Made by a program: the position numbers and the translations under genes. Below, one piece after another: positions 1 to 7,797 of a DNA stretch of 64,000 bases. This DNA is from JAHIYG01 sp041306075 (lineage in GTDB: Archaea > Altiarchaeota > Altiarchaeia > IMC4 > SCGC-AAA252-I15). The notes under the pieces were generated by a model. The model saw only the letters and a program-made list of their open reading frames with translations. It was not told the origin of the DNA and searched no databases. The stretch covers positions 23,586 through 87,585 of the forward strand of contig JBFYKH010000007.1 of assembly GCA_041306075.1 (NCBI GenBank). Reading direction: 5' to 3'. Numbering within the stretch: position 1 is the stretch's first letter; the number at the start of each line of letters is the position of its first letter.

Positions 1-1209
1 CATGGCCTCCAGGACATACCGCATAAACCACGTGTCTCCGCCGTGCATCCTCAAAAAAACGGTGTGGAAGACTATCAGGGCCGCTGCGGGGGCGCCAAGG
101 AGGGCGAGCTCCCCCCCTCCCACGACCCCCCTCAAGAGGACCGGCGCAAAAAACGCGAGGGCAAGTATCGGGGAAGCCTGCAGGATGCCTTTCTTCATAG
201 GCAGAATGTCCCCTGCAGGATGCGATTGCATGTCAAAAACCTCGGCGTACGCAATCCTTGCGGACTTCCACAGGCTGCCGGCGAAGGACCCGTCTCCAAG
301 ATAAGCCAAGAGCGAGACGGCAGCCACCGAAGCCAAAGCCAGTTTCACGGCTCTTCGGCCCCCGAATACCCCCTCGGCAGGCAGGTACGTTGCCGTCCCG
401 GCCGCGAGGATAAGGAACAGGTACGGGGTCAGGTTAGATGGATCGAAGCCGGCCCCCACCGGCCCGGTGTTATAGCCCGTCTTGGCTATGCCGCCGTAGA
501 TGCCGGCGTTTATCACGAGCACGGCCAAGAGCGGCAAAATCCCGCCCCCCATGTACTGGCCTAGCTTCCGAAGGCCCAGCCTGCGCAGTATGTAGACTGC
601 CAGTATGCCAAGTAGCAGGGCGTTAGAGTATCTGATTCCGACCGAGGCGCCGGCAAGAAAACCGGCTAAAGGCATGGACCTGCCTGATAAACCCAGGTAA
701 TATGCAGCCAGTACTAGAAAGACGGAAAGCATGTGCGGCCACAGTTCCAACCCATAGACTGCCATATACGTGAAAGCTGAATAGAAAAAGGCGGCGTAAG
801 CCGCCCCCAACGGGGTCGACTTCAGCTCACTCGCCGCCAGATACACGAGGACTATGCTCCCTCCGAAGCAAAGGGCATTCAAGTAGAACAGCCCCTTTAT
901 GCCGAATGCAAGATACCCCGGCAAGGTGAAGAACGGATACAGGGGGGCCGGCACGCCGTAAAGGCGGTCTCCGACGAGGACGGTGGCGTGCAATTCAAGT
1001 TCAGGCGAAAATCGCTCGTCGATGCCGTTCCAGATGCTTAGTGAGCCTTTCGAGAGGCTGTCCGTCATCAGGAGATACCCTACCTCGTCGTTTATCGCCA
1101 GGCCCGGGTTCACGCTAAGGAGAAACAATGCGCTAATCACTGCCGCGTATGCCAGTGTGAGGTAAAGCCACGCCTGAGAATCCTCGCTTATCCGGAGGTT
1201 AGACGCCAT
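1..1209 (-). CDS. GT-C-type membrane glycosyltransferase, C-terminus cut by window edge
   Basis: The reading frame starts at ATG 1209 and stays open to base 1, giving 403 codons without a stop, so the C-terminus lies outside the window. It encodes many hydrophobic helices. The first loop after TM1 carries an acidic motif (AINDEVGYLL, about residues 39-48), the position of the catalytic acidic residue in GT39/ArnT/PMT-like GT-C enzymes. Near the cut end, DTWFMRYVLEAM resembles the RY-L-P motif of the same superfamily. Such enzymes use lipid-linked sugars on the outer membrane face; the sugar and acceptor cannot be told. A small membrane-protein gene lies upstream on the same strand. Family assignment is by motif only. 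Confidence 0.72.
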   Translation of the reverse strand, partial: MASNLRISEDSQAWLYLTLAYAAVISALFLLSVNPGLAINDEVGYLLMTDSLSKGSLSIWNGIDERFSPELELHATVLVGDRLYGVPAPLYPFFTLPGYLAFGIKGLFYLNALCFGGSIVLVYLAASELKSTPLGAAYAAFFYSAFTYMAVYGLELWPHMLSVFLVLAAYYLGLSGRSMPLAGFLAGASVGIRYSNALLLGILAVYILRRLGLRKLGQYMGGGILPLLAVLVINAGIYGGIAKTGYNTGPVGAGFDPSNLTPYLFLILAAGTATYLPAEGVFGGRRAVKLALASVAAVSLLAYLGDGSFAGSLWKSARIAYAEVFDMQSHPAGDILPMKKGILQASPILALAFFAPVLLRGVVGGGELALLGAPAAALIVFHTVFLRMHGGDTWFMRYVLEAM

Positions 1210-1258
1210 CTTGACAGAGGGACTATTCAAAGCGCGTGCTTATAACCGTTTGCAGGCG

Positions 1259-1378
1259 CTACTTCAGTATGAACCCGCTCCAGAAGATGAACCACGTCCA
1301 AACGGCAAGGAACAGCAATAACATGAAGAACGTAAGCAAGTCCTTGCGGCTTATGTCGTCGCGCAACTCCAGTTTCAT
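1259..1378 (-). CDS. 39-residue single-pass membrane protein
   Basis: ATG at 1378 and TAG at 1259-1261 give MKLELRDDISRKDLLTFFML as the first 20 residues, followed by a strongly hydrophobic, Trp/Phe-rich segment ending in FILK. The topology is a short charged N-terminus followed by one transmembrane helix. It lies 49 bp upstream of the glycosyltransferase gene on the same strand, and an AT-rich box (tatttaaat, near 1401) sits about 25 bp upstream of its start, consistent with promoter use in this direction. I recognise no family. It could be a small partner of the neighbouring membrane enzyme. It is short enough that chance cannot be fully excluded, but start, stop, TM segment and promoter position agree. 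Confidence 0.55.
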   Translation of the reverse strand: MKLELRDDISRKDLLTFFMLLLFLAVWTWFIFWSGFILK

Positions 1379-1447
1379 GTTAAACTAAGTGTCCTAGCCG
1401 GTATTTAAATGCGCCCCCCATCCTGTTGGCTTATAAACCCATTTTTC

Positions 1448-1478
1448 CCAATATATTGGTGGGATGGGGCTTTAGCCC
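1448..1478 (+). promoter_or_regulatory. Palindrome and hairpin in the pilin-cluster promoter
   Basis: CCAATATATTGG (1448-1459) is a perfect 12-bp palindrome whose centre could serve as a TATA element about 49 bp upstream of ATG 1501. It is followed by a GGGC-TTTA-GCCC hairpin (1467-1478). A Shine-Dalgarno-like gaggtga lies just before the start. A palindrome over a TATA box is what a repressor or activator site would look like. This is inference from position and symmetry. Confidence 0.4.
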
Positions 1479-1500
1479 TGTCTAATGAGGTGAGAATAAG

Positions 1501-1839
1501 ATGGAAAAGAAGTTGTTTTTTAGTGGATTTGTCCTGCTATTCTTGGCGGGACTGGTTGCAGCGCAGGCATCAGTTGCTCAGAGCGCTGTAGACGCGATTT
1601 GCGCGGTGCTGGAGAACATAACGTTTATGCTGTATATGATTACAGCAGCGGTCGGCATCGTGGTGATTGTGCTGCAGGGTATCAAGTGGGCTGGTTCAGC
1701 CGAGGACCCTGGAGCAAGGAAGTCTGCGAAGCAGGGCATCATCCATGCAGTCATTGGCATGATTATCGTGCTCTTGGCAGTATGGATTGTCGCGCTAGTA
1801 TTCGGACAGGATGAGTGCGACGTCGCCGCCGTCCTATAA
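1501..1839 (+). CDS. VirB2/TrbC-like pilin, first of three
   Basis: The 112-residue protein has a cleavable-looking signal peptide (residues 1 to about 21, ending LVAAQA), a Cys, two hydrophobic helices (about 40-62 and 78-102) and a short polar loop between them with the pattern SAEDPGARKSAKQG. This layout (signal, TM, charged loop, TM) is typical of TrbC/VirB2 pilins of type IV secretion systems and of archaeal Ced/Ted pilins. A good Shine-Dalgarno (gaggtgag) precedes the ATG. It is the first gene of the cluster and is separated from the next by a strong hairpin that may raise its transcript level relative to the rest. Homology is inferred from architecture. Confidence 0.72.
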   Translation: MEKKLFFSGFVLLFLAGLVAAQASVAQSAVDAICAVLENITFMLYMITAAVGIVVIVLQGIKWAGSAEDPGARKSAKQGIIHAVIGMIIVLLAVWIVALVFGQDECDVAAVL

Positions 1840-1853
1840 GCGGATAATCTTTT

Positions 1854-1888
1854 TTGTGCCGGACCCGGTCCGGCACAACCTACTTTTT
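1854..1888 (+). terminator. Hairpin plus T-run between pilin and VirB6-like gene
   Basis: An 11-bp perfect stem (TTGTGCCGGAC, 1854-1864, with GTCCGGCACAA, 1868-1878) closes a 3-base loop and is followed by T6 at 1883-1888 and further T-rich sequence. The position, 15 bp after the pilin stop and before the next gene, suits a partial terminator or mRNA-stabilising hairpin. Confidence 0.6.
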
Positions 1889-1941
1889 TCTTATTTTCTC
1901 AACAAAACGGCTTTTTTTCCTCATTTTACCATTAACTTTTG

Positions 1942-4900
1942 ATGCTTGGGAGCCGTCTGTGCCATAGGCTGGCGACCGTCGTAGTAGTGTCCATACTACT
2001 CTCATACGCTGCCTCCTATGTTCTCGCAGGCAAGCCGGGGGAGCGCGGGCAGGAGGGCGCCGGCTGGTGGGACCAAGTCGGCTCCTGCGTCAAGCGCGAA
2101 TCCACCTGGACGTATTTTATCCCCATTTACGGGCAGATTAAGGCATTTGGCACCCTGTTCTGTATCGGGAAGGTCACCGTAATATCGGTCGTCGTGAAGG
2201 GTTTATGGGCGATACTGAAGGACCTCATAATCGAAGGCTTCACCAAGCTATTGATACTGTTCCTGGGGTTCCTCGAGTCGGGGCTCACAGCGACCCCTGA
2301 CTGGGACAGCGATGCCTACAACAATCTCTACGGCATCGTGCTTACGATTATCACGCCGCTCCTCTTCGTGCAGATAATCGTTGTCGCAGGGTACCTGATG
2401 TTCTCGTCCATAGACCCCGGCCAGCGTTCCCGGGCGAAGACGATGCTCACCCGGCTCCTGATGTCGCTCGTCCTGGTCGGGATAGCCAAACCGGCCTACA
2501 TACTGCTGTTTGACCTCATCAGCGGCCCAAACAGCATAACCTCGGCAATATTCGACGCGACATATAACATAATCACGGGCGGGCCGCCCGGGGCTGGGGC
2601 GATAACCGCGATGGTCGCGATTTTCGCAGGCATAATCGTGTTCGCCGTTTTCAGCGGCGTGGGCCTCACCCTCCTCGGGTGGGTGGTGGCGTATCTCCTC
2701 ATAGTGGTGTTCATAGTGTACATCCGCTACTCCATGATAGTCATGCTCTACATCATATTCCCCTTCACCATATTCCTCTACTACTTCGAGTACACCCGGA
2801 GCGTGGGCGGGGACTTCCTCATGAAGACGCTCATGTGGCTCATAATGGGCCCGGTGATGGCGCTTGTGGTCTCCGTGACTGTCATCTCGCTCGTCGTCTT
2901 CCTCGGGGGCGGCGACATGGGGGTGGCCCAAAACATAGCGACGAGCCTCGAGGACGTGAAGGAAGACGGCGTGGTGGACGAGGGGGCGATAACCGCCATC
3001 GAAGGCCAGGTCAATCTCCCGGCCGGCAGTCTCCCTGCCGGCCAGGCCGAGCCGCCGTTCACCGAAGCCCTCCTGGCCAAGGTCATAGCATTGTTCATAT
3101 TCCTCGGCGGCGTAGTGGCGTTGGTCGCCGTGCCGCTCGTCATGTCCTCGCTCATGCACTGGGTGGGCGGCGCAATGGCCGCGTCCGGGATGATGGGCAT
3201 CTCGGCAGGCGGCCCCCTGGCGGAGCGTTGGAAGCAGCTCAGCCTCGTCACGGCCGGCGAGCTGATGATGGGGCGCGGGTCCCAGAGCCTCGTGTCCGCA
3301 GCCACGAACATATCCTACATGAACCGTGACGCGGTCATCGACGGGCAGGGGATGCTGCCCGGCCTCTTCGGCAGCGCGAAGACCGAGGCTTCCATGGCGT
3401 CGAAGGGTTCAGCCAGCAGGGGATTCATGGGCAATCTTGCGGCCGCATTCAGCGACCACTCGTCGCCGGCCACTAAGGACTTCTATGACCGCTCAAGAGG
3501 CGCGGTTTACGGGACTCCCATGTCCGGCGGCCATCAGGGCGTGGAGTCCGGGATGTCGCAGCGGCCCCCCTTATCCGCCGGGAACAGGCCTCAGGACGGG
3601 TCATACGCCGCCGCAGGCGACGGCCGGGGTATGAGGGTGAATCCGGAGTACCTGAAGGACGACGGCCCCCCAGGTTCGCGTTCCCAGGGCGCTGGCATGC
3701 TGAATGCGCCGGCGTCTGAGCTGATTGGCGCGGACGGGAAGCCGATGCCTACGTCGACCACCCATTACGACCAGCGTGCCGGGCAGGCCATGGTCACCTC
3801 AAGTGAGTCGCAATGGGGAGTGCTGCCGGCATTCAGGGTGATGGAGCGGATTGACAGCGTTTTCAAGGGCATGGGCGAGGTCAGGAAGGGCGTCTCCGCG
3901 GTGTTCAGGCAGAAGGGCAGGCGCCTTGAAGGCGTGAAGCTCGCCGGCCGCGGCGCCGGGAAGATTCTGGTTTCCGCCGTCCCCATCAGCCCGTTCATGC
4001 CTGTGAGGATGATGGGGCGGGTCATCTACACGCTCACGCCCGTCCAGCTTCCTCCCGCATTGCAGCCCTACGGCTTCGCCATCGGCGGCGCGATGAAGGG
4101 CATCGGCTTAAGGCAGGTCTTCATGCGCACCAAGTGGGCTGAGCAGATGGGCGTCTACAGGAAAGCATACAAGAACCGGGTGGAGGACCTTGACAAGCTG
4201 GATGAAACCCATAAAACCGAGGTCGGGAAGCGGAAGGCGGGCGTAGACTACTCAAAGGAGGATGAGACGTACCGGCAGAAGCGCGGCAAGGTTCTCTCCG
4301 AGATGGGCCGGCTGGAGGACGGGGTGGTCAAGACCATGGACCGGATGGGTTTCGGGAAGACTCCGTTCGCCGACGTGCTGCCCGAGAACCCCGACTACGT
4401 CTCCTACCTCAAGCATCTTGAGTTTCTGAAGAAGCAGCGCGACCAGACAGCGGAATCGAACCCGGCGGTTGCCGAACACAGCCTATACGACGCATACCTC
4501 CGGAAGTCCAGGGTCACCGAGAAGGACCACCTGATGCAGCCGGCCTCGACGCTCTGGGAGAAGCACGAGAAGGGCGAGCTCAAGGGGAAGGATAAGGAGG
4601 AGTACGATAAGCTCGCGAAGTCTGCGCAGGCGTTATCTGCGGTCCAGTTCGCCGACAACTCCAAGGACAAGTCGGGAGCGGCCGGAAGGCAGGAGAAGGC
4701 GCGTTTCATGGCCGCGGGCCTCATGAAGGCGATGGGCGTGGAGGATTCCATGGAGCAGCGGAGGTTCCTTGAAGCCCACACAGGCCTTCTGGAATTCGAC
4801 AGGAATGGCGCGCTCACTAGGCAGAGGTATGTGCGCCTCGACGGCGCCATGGCGCAGGGCGCTCACAACAGGGAGTTCATATACCAGGAGACTTACGACA

Positions 4901-7254
4901 ACAAGGGCGAGCCGCTCGTGAAGGCCGAGTCGGTGAACCTCCCCCTCCACAGGGACTCCGACGGCAACGTCTACGCGAGCCCGTATGACATGAAGTACCT
5001 GACCTCGTCGATGCGGCATGACGACTGGGCGAGGAACAAGGCGCTGGCCAGCGGTTTTGCACTGAAGAACCCGATGCGGTTCACATTCAACTACTCCGAC
5101 CAGACCGGCCGGTACGTCTCCGGCCAAGGCCAGGCGGATGCCGTGGCTGAGGTGGCATACGACCCGAAGGAGGGGGTTCTCCTCGGCCCTGACGGCGAAC
5201 ATGCCACCTTGGTCGGGCAGGGGGTGCAGACCCACATGGGCGACCGCGTACTCTTCGTCAGGACCAGCGAGTGGGCCGGGAAAATATATGCTCCCGAGGG
5301 GCGGGAGGCGACAGCCGAAGAGTCTAAGGCGGTGGCTGAAAAAATAAAGGCCGGGGAGAGAGTCGAAGGGTTCGTCGTCCAGGACTGGCTTGACAAGACG
5401 AAGTTCGTAGCCCCTACCGAGATGCGTCAGGGAGCTGACGGCGGAGTTCAATTCGGGTATAAGATATGGAGGCACTACGGCTACAACACCATCCCCACGG
5501 CCGACAAGAAGGGGCGCCCGGACATGTCGGCCCCGACCCTCATAGGCCGCGACGGCATGGTGTCCGCCCTGAAGGGGATGCCGACCCACGAGGAGCTTAA
5601 CGGGCCCATGACCCGGGAGATGAGGGGGAAGATGGAGGAAATCCTGCTCATCAACGGACGGAAACTGGACTACGGCACCCTCACCGACGATGCACTGCGG
5701 GAGGAGATGCGGAAGCTCAAGGACTCCAAGAACAAGGAGTTCGAGAAAGACTTAGACAAGGGGGCTGAGGGCCACAGGATGAAGGCCGGGGCTGAGGCGG
5801 CAAGTCGCCTCTCTGGCGCCGGCGTAGCCGGAATCAGCGCAGAGCAGGCGGCCGGCGTCGACGGCATGTTCGAAATTCACAAGGAGTACATAGCGGCTGC
5901 CAAGAACATAACCCTGGCTGGAACCAGATGGGGGTCATCGACGGGCCTGACCGATAGTGGGATACAGGCAATCAAGGCGTCAGTCCAGAAGACCGCGGCC
6001 GAGCACGGGGTCAGGGTTGCGAGCGTAAGCTTCTACGACAGCGGCGACACGGCAAGCGACCCGAACCCTATGCTGGTCAGGTTCGAAGACGGGGCCCACC
6101 TTCAGGTGAATCTGGCATACATCGCGAATAAGGCCCGGGCGAGGATAGGCGTCCACGTCGCAGGGAGGGACAGGTCGATAGAGGCCATCAAAGCCGACAG
6201 GGCAAAGGCTATAGCGGCCATCGAAGGCGACAAATCCAAGCCAAAAGCGGACCGGAAGAAAGCGATAGAGGCGGTTAACGACAAGAAAAAAGAGGAACTA
6301 GCGGCCGTAGATCGCGCATTCCACCAGGCAGTCTTCAAGGACATCGGCGACGGCCTTATACAAAAAGACCTGGATGAAGGGCTGGCTGATTTCCTGAAGC
6401 GGGCTGACGGCCACCTCAACCTCCACGAGCTGGCCGGCCACAACGCGGCGGAGAAGCATGTCGACGCGGTCATGAAGGCGACGAAGGAGAATTATGGCGC
6501 GGGGGGCAGGGGCTGGGCCCACAGATTGCTCATGTTCCGGATGACGAAGCGCAACATGACATTGGCCTCGAAGGAGGTCATAGCGGACGGCATAGTCCCC
6601 GACAAGATGACGATGCCGGACGGCACAGAAAAGGATAATCCCTCGTTGATAAGGCTCTACGTCGGGGAAAAACAGGACGGCAGCGACGGCCTCATCGGCG
6701 AAATACGGAAGTACAAGCGCCTCGGCAGGCCGCACCTGATAAACTTCGCGAGGGCTTCAGCCATCGCCAAATTCAGGGGCCTGAAGACGGATAATGGAGC
6801 CGATGTCTCCGCCATGTTCGACGAGGCATTGAAGGGGCAGAACTCGGAAGGAAAGGACCGGCTCACGAGCGGCCAGGCGAAAACATACGAGAAACTGAAG
6901 GCGTACTTCGCGGAGCAGGCCGGCCACGTTAAACGGGAACGCGACGCAATCTACAAAAAGACCGCCGAGGCGGGGAAGGCCAGGCAGGCGAAAATGAGCG
7001 GGGCCCAAAGCGGGCCGCAACAACAGAAGGCCCAGGACGGCCCGGTTGCGGGTGACCTCTCCCCGGAGAAGCGGCCTCAGGCGGAGGCGGGCAAGCGCGG
7101 CCAGATACCCCATCACGAGCCTCCTCACGACCACGACGCCCCGGGAGCTGGCGGCGGGCACCATGGCGAGGGCCCTGCATCCGGCCCTGACGGGCAAGGG
7201 CCTGGAGACGGCGGAGACGGCGGCGGAGACGGCGGAGGAGACGGTGGAGACTGA
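1942..7254 (+). CDS. Giant VirB6/TrbL-like membrane protein with long soluble tail
   Basis: About 1770 residues; ATG 1942 is preferred over an adjacent TTG at 1939. An N-terminal signal-like helix is followed by roughly seven to nine hydrophobic helices up to about residue 420, including a segment with FPFTIFLYYFEYT and PVMALVVS. The same pattern recurs in the second VirB6-like protein of this cluster, so the two are paralogues. The remaining roughly 1300 residues are hydrophilic with charged, probably coiled-coil stretches (about residues 1410-1460). They end in a His/Pro/Asp/Gly tail with GGD repeats. VirB6/TrbL/CedA proteins form the inner-membrane channel of DNA or protein transfer machines. 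I recognise no enzymatic domain in the tail. The function of the tail is unknown; a docking platform or effector-like role are both possible. Confidence 0.65.
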   Translation: MLGSRLCHRLATVVVVSILLSYAASYVLAGKPGERGQEGAGWWDQVGSCVKRESTWTYFIPIYGQIKAFGTLFCIGKVTVISVVVKGLWAILKDLIIEGFTKLLILFLGFLESGLTATPDWDSDAYNNLYGIVLTIITPLLFVQIIVVAGYLMFSSIDPGQRSRAKTMLTRLLMSLVLVGIAKPAYILLFDLISGPNSITSAIFDATYNIITGGPPGAGAITAMVAIFAGIIVFAVFSGVGLTLLGWVVAYLLIVVFIVYIRYSMIVMLYIIFPFTIFLYYFEYTRSVGGDFLMKTLMWLIMGPVMALVVSVTVISLVVFLGGGDMGVAQNIATSLEDVKEDGVVDEGAITAIEGQVNLPAGSLPAGQAEPPFTEALLAKVIALFIFLGGVVALVAVPLVMSSLMHWVGGAMAASGMMGISAGGPLAERWKQLSLVTAGELMMGRGSQSLVSAATNISYMNRDAVIDGQGMLPGLFGSAKTEASMASKGSASRGFMGNLAAAFSDHSSPATKDFYDRSRGAVYGTPMSGGHQGVESGMSQRPPLSAGNRPQDGSYAAAGDGRGMRVNPEYLKDDGPPGSRSQGAGMLNAPASELIGADGKPMPTSTTHYDQRAGQAMVTSSESQWGVLPAFRVMERIDSVFKGMGEVRKGVSAVFRQKGRRLEGVKLAGRGAGKILVSAVPISPFMPVRMMGRVIYTLTPVQLPPALQPYGFAIGGAMKGIGLRQVFMRTKWAEQMGVYRKAYKNRVEDLDKLDETHKTEVGKRKAGVDYSKEDETYRQKRGKVLSEMGRLEDGVVKTMDRMGFGKTPFADVLPENPDYVSYLKHLEFLKKQRDQTAESNPAVAEHSLYDAYLRKSRVTEKDHLMQPASTLWEKHEKGELKGKDKEEYDKLAKSAQALSAVQFADNSKDKSGAAGRQEKARFMAAGLMKAMGVEDSMEQRRFLEAHTGLLEFDRNGALTRQRYVRLDGAMAQGAHNREFIYQETYDNKGEPLVKAESVNLPLHRDSDGNVYASPYDMKYLTSSMRHDDWARNKALASGFALKNPMRFTFNYSDQTGRYVSGQGQADAVAEVAYDPKEGVLLGPDGEHATLVGQGVQTHMGDRVLFVRTSEWAGKIYAPEGREATAEESKAVAEKIKAGERVEGFVVQDWLDKTKFVAPTEMRQGADGGVQFGYKIWRHYGYNTIPTADKKGRPDMSAPTLIGRDGMVSALKGMPTHEELNGPMTREMRGKMEEILLINGRKLDYGTLTDDALREEMRKLKDSKNKEFEKDLDKGAEGHRMKAGAEAASRLSGAGVAGISAEQAAGVDGMFEIHKEYIAAAKNITLAGTRWGSSTGLTDSGIQAIKASVQKTAAEHGVRVASVSFYDSGDTASDPNPMLVRFEDGAHLQVNLAYIANKARARIGVHVAGRDRSIEAIKADRAKAIAAIEGDKSKPKADRKKAIEAVNDKKKEELAAVDRAFHQAVFKDIGDGLIQKDLDEGLADFLKRADGHLNLHELAGHNAAEKHVDAVMKATKENYGAGGRGWAHRLLMFRMTKRNMTLASKEVIADGIVPDKMTMPDGTEKDNPSLIRLYVGEKQDGSDGLIGEIRKYKRLGRPHLINFARASAIAKFRGLKTDNGADVSAMFDEALKGQNSEGKDRLTSGQAKTYEKLKAYFAEQAGHVKRERDAIYKKTAEAGKARQAKMSGAQSGPQQQKAQDGPVAGDLSPEKRPQAEAGKRGQIPHHEPPHDHDAPGAGGGHHGEGPASGPDGQGPGDGGDGGGDGGGDGGD

Positions 7255-7293
7255 GATGAACTGCATGCATTCGGAATCGCGGAGGAAGCCCTG

Positions 7294-7797
7294 ATGGCTG
7301 AATACACCGACCTGGACCTGGAAGTGATAAAGAACATGAAGGAGGAGTGCATCCAAGAGGTGAAGGCAAACGCAGTGGACGACCTGTACTACTTCATCGT
7401 AGAACACAAGCACGGGAAGGGCGCGAGGGACCCGATGATTCCGGTCGACTGGGACCTGGTGTTCAAGGAGAACCAGTGCCCCGAATGCAAGGATATAATC
7501 AGCCTCAGGGAGTTGACCTACGTCTGCGACAAGTGCGGCCTCAAGATACCCGTCAGGATGTACGATCTGGCATCGGAGGAATACTCCTCCTGGGTGAAGA
7601 TACACGACGATGGCGTATCCCTGGCGGAGCGGATGCGGAAGGCCGGTTACTCCGATGAGCGCACGACCGCACTGTACGAGGATGCTGAGAGGCAGGCTTT
7701 CAGGGAGATAGAGTCCTTGAAAACGGAGGATGCGGGCAAATCCCGGAGGGGCGCCAGGATAGGGCCTTCATCCCGGGGGAGGGGCGGTGAAAGCTAA
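7294..7797 (+). CDS. Cytosolic zinc-ribbon protein of the secretion cluster
   Basis: The 167-residue soluble protein has two CxxC pairs (CPECKD about residue 64, CDKCGL about residue 78) forming a compact zinc ribbon in the middle. An acidic, helical N-terminus precedes it, and the C-terminal tail is basic and low in complexity. No signal peptide or TM is visible. It starts 40 bp after the giant VirB6-like gene and its stop overlaps the next gene by 11 bp, so translation is probably coupled. I do not recognise the family. Its position inside the cluster suggests a cytosolic accessory or regulatory subunit, possibly binding nucleic acid or the ATPase. Function is unassigned. Confidence 0.6.
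   Translation: MAEYTDLDLEVIKNMKEECIQEVKANAVDDLYYFIVEHKHGKGARDPMIPVDWDLVFKENQCPECKDIISLRELTYVCDKCGLKIPVRMYDLASEEYSSWVKIHDDGVSLAERMRKAGYSDERTTALYEDAERQAFREIESLKTEDAGKSRRGARIGPSSRGRGGES

Noticed and set aside
6424..6444. HExxH protease motif in the giant VirB6-like tail
   Set aside because: The sequence reads HELAGH, which has the second His one position too far for HExxH, and no third ligand was evident.
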